Of a stretch of DNA of 64,000 bases, positions 55,201 through 64,000 are shown in pieces (the stretch's first letter is position 1; each line of letters begins with the position of its first letter). The DNA is taken from positions 72,362 through 136,361 of the forward strand of contig JAPDOI010001828.1 of NCBI GenBank assembly GCA_029168955.1, in the 5' to 3' direction. The position numbers and the translations under genes are program-made. Source of the stretch: Aplectana chamaeleonis. Taxonomy: Eukaryota > Nematoda > Chromadorea > Rhabditida > Cosmocercidae. The notes under the pieces are model-generated. The model did no database searches, was not told the origin of the DNA, and saw only the letters and a program-made list of their open reading frames with translations.

Positions 55201-58200
55201 CACTGTAGACAGGGGAGGAAATCACCGGGTATAAACTGATATTCCCGTGAAGCCAAAATCTAGGAGGGGCAAATCGGTTGCATCCCAGAATGGACGGTGC
55301 AGCCTGCGGCTATAGGCAGAGGAGGAAATCCCGGGTGTGGGCTGATATTCCCGTGAAGCCAAAATCTAGGAGGGGAAATTGGTTGCAACCCAGAATGGAC
55401 GGTGCAGCCTGCGGCTGCACTGTGGGCAGGGAGGAAATCCCCGGGTGTGGGCTGATATTCCCGTGAAGCCAAAATCTAGGAGGTGCAAATTGGTTGCAAC
55501 CCAGAATGGACGGTGCAGCCTGCGGCTGCACTGTGGGCAGGAGGAAATCCCCGGGTGTGGGCTGATATTCCCGTGAAGCCAAAATCTAGGAGGTGCAAAT
55601 TGGTTGCAACCCAGAATGGACGGTGCAGCCTGCGGCTGCACTGTAGGCAGGAAAGGAAATCCTCGGGTGTGGGCTGATATTCCCGTGAAGGTAAAATCTA
55701 GGTGGTGCAAATTGGTCGCAACCCAGAATGGACGGTGCAGCCTGCGGCTGCACTGTGGGCAGGAGAGGAAATCCCCGGGTGTGGGCTGATATTCCCGTGA
55801 AGCCAAAATCTAGGAGGGGCAAATTGGTTGCAACCCAGAATGGACGGTGCAGCCTGCGGCTGCACTGTAGACAGGGGAGGAAATCACCGGGTATAAACTG
55901 ATATTCCCGTGAAGCCAAAATCTAGGAGGGGCAAATCGGTTGCAACCCAGAATGGACGGTGCAGCCTGCGGCTGCACTGTGGGCAGGGGAGGGATTCCCT
56001 CGGTGTGGGCTGATATTCCCGTGAAGCCAAAATCTAGGAGGTGCAAATTGGTCGAAACCCGGAGTGGAAGGTGCAGCCTGCGGCTATAGGCAGGGGAGGA
56101 AATCCCCGGGTGTGAGCTGATATTATCGTGACACCAAAATCTAGGAGGGGCAACACAATTGCAGCCCAGAATGGACGGTGCAGCCTGCGGCTGCACTGTA
56201 GACAGGGGAGGGATTCCCTCGGTGTGGGCTGATATTCCCGTGAAGCCAAAATCTAGGAGGTGCAAATTGGTCGAAACCCAGAGTGGAAGGTGCAGCCTGC
56301 GGCTATAGGCAGGGGAGGAAATCCCCGGGTGTGGGCTGATATTATCGTGACACCAAAATCTAGGAGGGGCAAAACAATTGCAGCCCAGAATGGACGGTGC
56401 AGCCTGCGGCTGCACTGTGGGCAGGGGAGGAAATCACCGGGTATAAACTGATATTCCCGTGAAGCCAAAATCTAGGAGGGGCAAATCGGTTGCAACCCAG
56501 AATGGACGGTGCAGCCTGCGGCTGCACTGTGGGCAGGGGAGGGATCCCCCGGGTGTGGGCTGATATTCCCGTGAAGCCAAATTCTTGGAGGTGCAAGTCG
56601 GTCGAAACCCGGAATGGAAGGTGCAGCCTGCGGCTGTTGGCAGGAGAGGAAATCCCCGGGTGTGAGCTGATATTCCCGTGAAGCCAAAATCTAGGAGGTG
56701 CAAATCGATTGCAGCTTAGAATGGACGGTGCAGCCTGCGGCTGCACTGTGGGCAGGGGAGGAAATCCCCGGGTGTGGGCTGATATTCCCGTGAAGCCAAA
56801 ATCTAGGAGGGGCAAATTGGTTGCAACCCAGAATGGACGGTGCAGCCTGCGGCTGCACTGTAGACAGGGGAGGAAATCACCGGGTATAAACTGATATTCC
56901 CGTGAAGCCAAAATCTAGGAGGTGCAAATTGGTCGAAACCCAGAATGAACGAAGCAGCCTGCGGCTGCACTGTGGGCAGGTGAGGAAATCCCCGGGTGTG
57001 GGCTGATTTTCCCGTGAAGCCAAATTCTAGGAGGTGCAAATTGGTTGCAACCCAGAATGGACGGTGCAGCCTGCGGCTGCACTGTGGGCAGGAGGAAATC
57101 CCCGGGTGTGGGCTGATATTCCCGTGAAGCCAAAATCTAGGAGGTGCAAATTGGTCGAAACCCAGAATGGACGGTGCAGCCTGCGGCTGCACTGTGGGCA
57201 TGGGAGGAAATTCCCGGATGTGGGCTGATATTCCCGTGAAGCCAAAATCTAGGAGGGGCAAATTGGTTGCAACCCAGAATGGACGGTGCAGCCTGCGGCT
57301 GCACTATAGGCAGGGGAGGAAATCCCCGGGTGTGGGCTGATATTATCGTGACACCAAAATCTAGGAGGGGCAAAACAATTGCAGCCCAGAATGGACGGTG
57401 CAGCCTGCGGCTATAGGCAGGGGAGGAAATCCCGGGTGTGGGCTGATATTCCCGTGAAGCCAAAATCTAGGAGGGGAAATTGGTTGCAACCCAGAATGGA
57501 CGGTGCAGCCTGCGGCTGCACTGTGGGCAGGGAGGAAATCCCGGGTGTGGGCTGATATTCCCGTGAAGCCAAAATCTAGGAGGTGCAAATTGGTCGAAAC
57601 CCAGAATGGACGGTGCAGCCTGCGGCTGCACTGTGGGCAGGGAGGAAATCCCCGGGTGTGGGCTGATATTCCCGTGAAGCCAAAATCTAGGAGGGCAAAT
57701 TGGTTGCAACCCAGAATGGACGGTGCAGCCTGCGGCTGCACTGTGGGCAGGAGGAAATCCCCGGGTGTGGGCTGATATTCCCGTGAAGCCAAAATCTAGG
57801 AGGTGCAAATTGGTCGAAACCCAGAATGGAAGGTGCAGCCTGCGGCTGCACTGTGGGCAGGGAGGAAATCCCCGGGTGTGGGCTGATATTCCCGTGAAGC
57901 CGAAATCTAGGAGGTGTAAATTGGTTGCAACCCAGAATGGACGGTGCAGCCTGCGGCTGCACTGTGGGCAGGGGAGGAAATCCCCGGGTGGGGGCTGATA
58001 TTCCCGTGAAGCCAAATTCTAGGAGGTGCACATTGGTCGGAACAAAGAATGGACGGTGCAGCCTGCGGCTGCACTGTGGGCAGGGGGGGGGGAAATCCCC
58101 GGGTGAGGGCTGATATTCCCGTGAAGCCAAATTCTAGGAGGGGCAAATCGGTTGCTACCCAGAGTGGACGGTGCAGCCTGCGGCTGCATTGTGAGCACGG

Positions 58201-61200
58201 TAGGAAATCCCCGGGTGTGGGCTGATATTCCCGTGAAGCCAAAATCTAGGAGGTGCAAATTGGTCGAAACCCGGAGTGGAAGGTGCAGCCTGCGGCTGCG
58301 CTGTAGGCAGGGGAGGAAATCCCCGGGTGTGGGCTGATATTCTCGTGAAGCCAAAATCTAGGAGGTGCAAATTGGTCGAAACCCGGAGTGGAAGGTGCAG
58401 CCTGCGGCTGCATTGTGGGCAGGGGAGGAAATCCCCGGGTGTGGGCTGATATTCCCGTGAAGCCAAAATCTAGGAGGTGCAAATTGGTCGAAACCCGGAG
58501 TGGAAGGTGCAGCCTGCGGCTATAGGCAGGGGAGGAAATCCCCGGGTGTGGGCTGATATTCCCGTGAAGCCTAAATCTAGAAGGGGCAAATCGGTTGCTA
58601 CCCAGAGTGGACGGTGCAGCCTGCGGCTGCATTGTGAGCACGGTAGGAAATCCCCGGGTGTGGGCTGATATTCCCGTGAAGCCAAAATCTAGGAGGGGCA
58701 AAACGGTTGCAATCCAGAGTGGACGGTGCAGCCTGCGGCTACAGTGTGGGCGAAGGAGGAAATCCCCGGGTGTGGGCTGATATTCCCGTGAAGCCAAAAT
58801 CTAGGAGGTGCAAATCGATTGCAGCTTAGAATGGACGGTGCAGCCTGCGGCTGCACTGTGGGCAGGGGAGGAAATCCCCGGGTGTGGGCTGATTTTCCCG
58901 TGAAGCCAAAATCTAGGAGGTGTAAATTGGTCGCAACCCAGAATTGACGGTGCAGCCTGCGGCTGCACTGTGGGCAGAGGAGGAAATCCCCGGGTGTGGG
59001 CTGATATTCCCGTGAAGCCAAAATCTAGGAGGTGCAAATTGGTCGCAACCCAGAATGGACGGTGCAGCCTGCGGCTGCACTGTGGGCAGGAGGAAATCCC
59101 CGGGTGTGAGCTAATATTACTGTGAAGCCAAAATCTAGGAGGTGCAAATTGGTGGAAACCCGGGGTGTAAGGTGCAGAGGGCGGCTGCACTGTGGGCAGG
59201 GGAGGAAATCCCCGGGTGTGGGCTGATATTCCCGTGAAGCCAAAATCTAGGAGGGGCAAATTGGTTGAAACCCAGAATGGACGGTGCAGCCTGCGGCTGC
59301 ACTGTAGGCAGTTGAGGAAATCCCCGGGTGTGGGCTGATATTCCCGTGAAGCCAAAATCTAGGAGGGGCAAATTGGTTGCAACCCAGAATGGACGATGCA
59401 GCCTGCGGCTGCACTGTGGGCAGGGAGGGATCCCCGGGTGTGGGCTGATATTCCCGTGAAGCCAAAATCTAGGAGGTGCAAATTGGTTGCAACCCAGAAT
59501 GGACGGTGCAGCCTGCGGCTGCACTGTGGGCAGGGAGGAAATCCCCGGGTGTGGGCTGATATTCCCGTGAAGCCAAAATCTAGGAGGGGCAAATTGGTTG
59601 CAACCCAGAATGGACGGTGCAGCCTGCGGCTGCACTGGGGGCAGGGTAGGAAATTCCCGGGTGTGGACTGATATTCCCGTGAAGCCAAATTCTAGGAGGT
59701 GCACATTGGTCGGAAAAAAAGAGTGGACGGTGCAGCCTGCGGCTGCACTGGGGGCAGGGGAGGAAATTCCCGGGTGTGGACTGATATTCCCGTGAAGCCA
59801 AATTCTTGGAGGTGCAAATTGGTCGAAACCCGGAGTGGAAGGTGCAGCCTGCGGCTGCACTGTGAACAGGGAAGGAAATCACCGGGTGTGGGCTGATATT
59901 CCCGTGAAGCCAAAATCTAGGAGGAGCAAATCGGTTGCAACCCAGAATGGTCGGTGCAGCCGGCGGCTACATTTTGGGCAGGGAGGAAACCCCCGGGTGT
60001 GGGCTGATATTCCCGTGATGCCAAATTCTAGGAGGTGTAAATTGGTCGCAACCCAGAATTGACGGTGCAGCCTGCGGCTGCACTATGGGCTGGGGAAGAA
60101 ATTCCCGGGTGTGGGCTGATATTCCCGTGAAGCCAAAATCTGGGAGGGGCAAAACGGTTGCAACCTAGAATGGACGGTGCAGCCTGCGGCTGCACTGTGG
60201 GCAGGAGGAAATCCCCGGGTGTGGGCTGATATTCCCGTGAAGCCAAAATTAAGGAGGGGCAAATTGGTTGCAACCCAGAATGGACGGTGCAGCCTGCGAC
60301 TGCACAGTAGGCAGGGTAGAAAATCCCCGGGTGTGGGCTGATATTCTCGTGAAGCCAAAATCTAGGAGGTGTAAATTGGTTGCAACCCAGAATGGACGGT
60401 GCAGCCTGCGGCTGCACTGTGGGCAGGGAGGGATCCCCGGGTGTGGGCTGATATTCCCGTGAAGCCAAAATCTAGGAGGTACAAATTGGTCGAAACCCGG
60501 AGTGTAAGGTGCAGCCTGCGGCTGCACTGTGGGCAGGGGAGGAAATTCCCGGGTGTGGGCTGATATTTCCGTGAAGCCAAATTCTAGGAGGTGCAAATTG
60601 GTCGAAACCCGGAGTGTAAGGTGCAGAATGCGGCTGCACTGTGGGCAGGGGAGGAAATCCCCGGGTGAGGGCTGATATTCCCGTGAAGCCAAAATCTAGG
60701 AGGGGCAAATCGGTTGCAACCCAGAATGGACGGTGCAGCCTGCGGCTGCACTGTGGGCATGGGAGGAAATTCCCGGATGTCGGCTGATATTCCCGTGAAG
60801 CCAAAATCTAGGAGGGGCAAATTGGTTGCAACCCAGAATGGACGGTGCAGCCTGCGGCTGCACTGTGGGCAGGGGAGGAAATCCCCGGGTGTGGGCTGAT
60901 ATTCCCGTGAAGCCAAAATCTAGGAGGGGCAAATTGGTTGCAACCCAGAATGGACGGTGCAGCCTGCGGCTGCACTGTGGGCAGGGGAGGGATCCCCCGG
61001 GTGTGGGCTGATATTCCCGTGAAGCCAAAATCTAGGAGGGGCAAATTGGTTGCAACCCAGAATGGACGGTGCAGCCTGCGGCTGCATTGTGAGCACGGTA
61101 GGAAATCCCCGGGTGTGGGCTGATATTCCCGTGAAGCCAAAATCTAGGAGGTGCAAATTGGTCGAAACCCGGAGTGGAAGGTGCAGCCTGCGGCTGCACT

Positions 61201-64000
61201 GTGGGCAGGGGAGGAAATCCCCGGGTGTGGGCTGATATTCCCGTGAAGCCAAATTCTAGGAGGTGCAAATTGGTCGAAACCCGGAATGGAAGGTGAAGCC
61301 TGCGGCTGTTGGCAGGAGAGGAAATCCCCGGGTGTGAGCTGATATTCCCGTGAAGCCAAAATCTAGGAGGTGCAAATTGGTTGCAACCCAGAATGGACGG
61401 TGCAGCCTGCGGCTGCACTGTAGACAGGGGAGGAAATCACCGGGTGTGGGCTGATATTCCCGTGAAGCCAAAATCTAGGAGGGGCAAGTCGGTTGCAACC
61501 CAGAATGGACGGTGCAGCCTGCGGCTGCACTGTGGGCAGGGGAGGAAATCCCCGGGTGTGGGCTGATATTCCCGTGAAGCCAAAATCTAGGAGGTGCAAA
61601 TTGGTTGCAACCCAGAATGGACGGTGCAGCCTGCGGCTGCACTGTGGGCAGGGGAGGGATCCCCCGGGTGTGGGCTGATATTCCCGTGAAGCCAAAATCT
61701 AGGAGGGGCAAATTGGTTGCAACCCAGAATGGACGGTGCAGCCTGCGGCTGCACTGTGAGCACGGTAGGAAATCCCCGGGTGAGGGCTGATATTCCCGTG
61801 AATCCAAATTCTAGGAGGTGCAAATTGGTCGAAACCCGGAGTGGACGGTGCAGCCTGCGGCTGCATTGTGAGCACGGTAGGAAATCCCCGGGTGTGGGCT
61901 GATATTCCCGTGAAGCCAAAATCTAGGAGGTGCAAATTGGTCGAAACCCGGAGTGGAAGGTGCAGCCTGCGGCTGCACTGTAGGCAGGGGAGAAAATCCC
62001 CGGGTGTGGGCTGATATTTCCGTGAAGCCAAAATCTAGGAGGGGCAAATCGGTTGCTACCCAGAGTGGACGGTGCAGCCTGCGGCTGCACTGTAGGCAGA
62101 GGAGGGAATCCCCGGGTGTGGGCTGGTATTTCCGTGAAGCCAAATTCTAGGAGGTGCACATTGGTCGCAAAAAAGAGTGGACGGTGCAGCCTGCGGCTGC
62201 ACTGTAGACAGGGGAGGAAATCACCAGGTATAAACTGATATTCCCGTGAAGCCAAAATCTAGGAGGGGCAAATCGGTTGCAACCCAGAATGGACGGTGCA
62301 GCCTGCGGCTATAGGCAGGGGAGGAAATCCCCGGGTGTGGGCTGATATTCCCGTGAAGCCAAAATCTAGGAGGGGCAAAACAATTGCAGCCCAGAATGGA
62401 CGGTGCAGCCTGCGGCTGCACTGTGGGCAGGGGAGGGATCCCCCGGGTGTGGGCTGATATTCCCGTGAAGCCAAAATCTAGGAGGGGCAAATTGGTTGCA
62501 ACCCAGAATGGACGGTGCAGCCTGCGGCTGCACTGTAGACAGGGGAGGAAATCACCGGGTATAAACTGATATTCCCGTGAAGCCAAAATCTAGGAGGGGC
62601 AAATCGGTTGCAACCCAGAATGGACGGTGCAGCCTGCGGCTGCACTGTGGGCAGGGGAGGGATCCCCCGGGTGTGGGCTGATATTCCCGTGAAGCCAAAA
62701 TCTAGAAGGGGCAAATTGGTTACAACCCAGAATGGACGGTGCAGCCTGCGGCTGCACTGTGGGCAGGGGAGGGATCCCCCGGGTGTGGGCTGATTTTCCC
62801 GTGAAGCCAAATTCTAGGAGGGGCAAATTGGTTGCAACCCAGAATGGACGGTGCAGCCTGCGGCTGCACTGTGGGCAGGGGAGGGATCCCCCGGGTGTGG
62901 GCTGATATTCCCGTGAAGCCAAAATCTAGGAGGGGCTAATTGGTTGCAACCCACAAAGGACGGTGCAGCCTGCGGCTGCACTGTGGGCAGAGGAGGGAAT
63001 CCCCGGGTGTGAGCTGATACTCCCGTGAAGCCAAAATCTAGGAGGTACAAATTGGTCGAAACCCGGAGTGTAAGGTGCAGCCTGCGGCTGCACTGTGGGC
63101 AGGGGAGGAAATTCCCGGATGTGGGCTGATATTCCCGTGAAGCCAAAATCTAGGAGGTGCAAATTGGTCGAAACCCGGAGTGGAAGGTGCAGCCTGCGGC
63201 TATAGGCAGGGGAGGAAATCCCCGGGTGTGGGCTGATTTTCCCGTGAAGCCAAATTCTAGGAGGGGCAAATTGGTTGCAACCCAGAATGGACGGTGCAGC
63301 CTGCGGCTGCACTGTGGGCAGGGGAGGGATCCCCCGGGTGTGAGCTAATATTACTGTGAAGCCAAAATCTAGGAGGTGCAAATTGGTCGAAACCCGGAGT
63401 GGAAGGTGCAGCCTGCGGCTGCACTGTGGGCAGGGGAGGAAATCCCCGGGTGTGGGCTGATATTCCCGTGAAGCCAAAATCTAGGAGGGGCAAATTGGTT
63501 GCAACCCAGAATGGACGGTGCAGCCTGCGGCTGCACTGTGGGCAGGGGAGGGATCCCCCGGGTGTGGGCTGATATTCCCGTGAAGCCAAAATCTAGGAGG
63601 TGCAAATTGGTCGAAACCCGGAGTGGAAGGTGCAGCCTGCGGCTGCACTGTAGGCAGGAGGAAATCCCCGGGTGTGGGCTGATATTCCCGTGAAGCCAAA
63701 ATCTGGGAGGGGCAAAACTTTTGCAACCTAGAATGGACGGTACAGCCTGCGGCTGCACTGTGGGCAGGGGAGGAAATCCCCGGGTGTGGGCTGATATTCC
63801 CGTGAAGCCAAATTCTAGGAGGTGCAAATTGGTCAAAATCCAGAATGGACGGTGCAGCCTGCGGCTGCAGTATGGGCAGGGAAAGGGATCCCCGGGTGTG
63901 GGCTGATATTCCCGTGAAGCCAAAATCTGGGAGGGGCAAAACTTTTGCAACCTAGAATGGACGGTACAGCCTGCGGCTGCACTGTGGGCAGGGAGGGATC

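Larger units (their letters stand above)
42643..64000. repeat. 112-bp satellite array, ~190 monomers, open at the window end
   Basis: The consensus monomer runs ATCTAGGAGGTGCAAATTGG, TCGAAACCCGGAGTGGAAGG, TGCAGCCTGCGGCTGCACTG, TGGGCAGGGGAGGAAATCCC, CGGGTGTGGGCTGATATTCC, CGTGAAGCCAAA, which totals 112 bp. It contains a perfect 8-bp hairpin, GTGCAGCC-TGC-GGCTGCAC. Two main types differ at linked sites: GGTGCAAATTGGTCGAAACC with GGAGTGGAAGG, and GGGGCAAATTGGTTGCAACC with AGAATGGACGG. Variants of 107, 110 and 111 bp occur throughout. No transposon or gene interrupts the array. It generates open frames in every phase on both strands because 112 is 1 more than a multiple of 3; none is a gene. Confidence 0.97.

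Noticed and set aside
42643..64000. Hundreds of open frames on both strands in the satellite, some over 180 codons
   Set aside because: They recur with the monomer and cycle through all three phases because the unit is 112 bp. They differ by frame-shifting indels and lengthen only where units are 111 bp.
42643..64000. Satellite as a CRISPR-like array
   Set aside because: There are no unique spacers between repeats; the whole 112-bp unit is repeated, in an evident animal repeat context.
42643..64000. Hammerhead ribozyme in the satellite monomer (CTGATATTCC and CGAAACC segments)
   Set aside because: CTGATAT does not fit the CUGANGA core, and no stem II joins it to the CGAAAC segment. Type 2 monomers also lose CGAAAC.
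1..64000. tRNA or rRNA genes
   Set aside because: Scanning by eye for a paired A box and B box (GGTTCGAATCC type) and for conserved rRNA blocks found nothing convincing; a dedicated search could still find a degenerate copy.

Overview
This window is repeat-dominated DNA from an animal genome. I find no intact host gene, tRNA, rRNA or bacterial-type operon. The mix of a Ty3/gypsy-type retroelement, Penelope-like elements with a GIY-YIG nuclease, a mariner, jockey/CR1-like remnants, many small foldback elements and a long satellite fits an invertebrate. A nematode is my best guess, at low to moderate confidence and by inference only.

Positions 1-9.1 kb: small foldback elements, a 25-bp minisatellite, then a decayed Ty3/gypsy-type retrotransposon (about 4.7-9.1 kb). 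The retroelement has lost gag and protease. Its pol frame carries three in-frame stops and a reverse transcriptase whose catalytic YxDD block is deleted. A further reading frame of unknown function lies after the integrase.

9.1-28 kb: non-coding sequence built from inverted repeats, minisatellites, a 115-bp tandem repeat, a degenerate ~65-bp repeat, two of three copies of a 790-bp near-perfect palindrome flanked by TA, and two remnants of a non-LTR retrotransposon endonuclease.

28-36 kb: two Penelope-like element (PLE) copies, head to head. The minus-strand copy (about 28.0-30.5 kb) lacks insertions. The plus-strand copy (about 31.3-35.6 kb) is split by a 476-bp TTAA-flanked element and by a 1,289-bp mariner with perfect 30-bp terminal inverted repeats. 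Hammerhead-ribozyme-like motifs lie upstream of the minus copy and downstream of the plus copy.

36-42.6 kb: more small elements, including a second TTAA-flanked element and the third 790-bp palindrome.

42.6-64 kb, continuing past the window end: one uninterrupted satellite of roughly 190 monomers, consensus 112 bp. It has two main monomer types, shortened 107-bp variants and 110/111-bp variants, and shows duplicated blocks at short and long range. Because 112 is not divisible by 3, it generates hundreds of spurious open frames on both strands; none should be annotated as a gene.

The content is best read as layered transposon and satellite history, not as genes acting together. All coordinates of non-coding repeats were set by eye and can be off by several bases.
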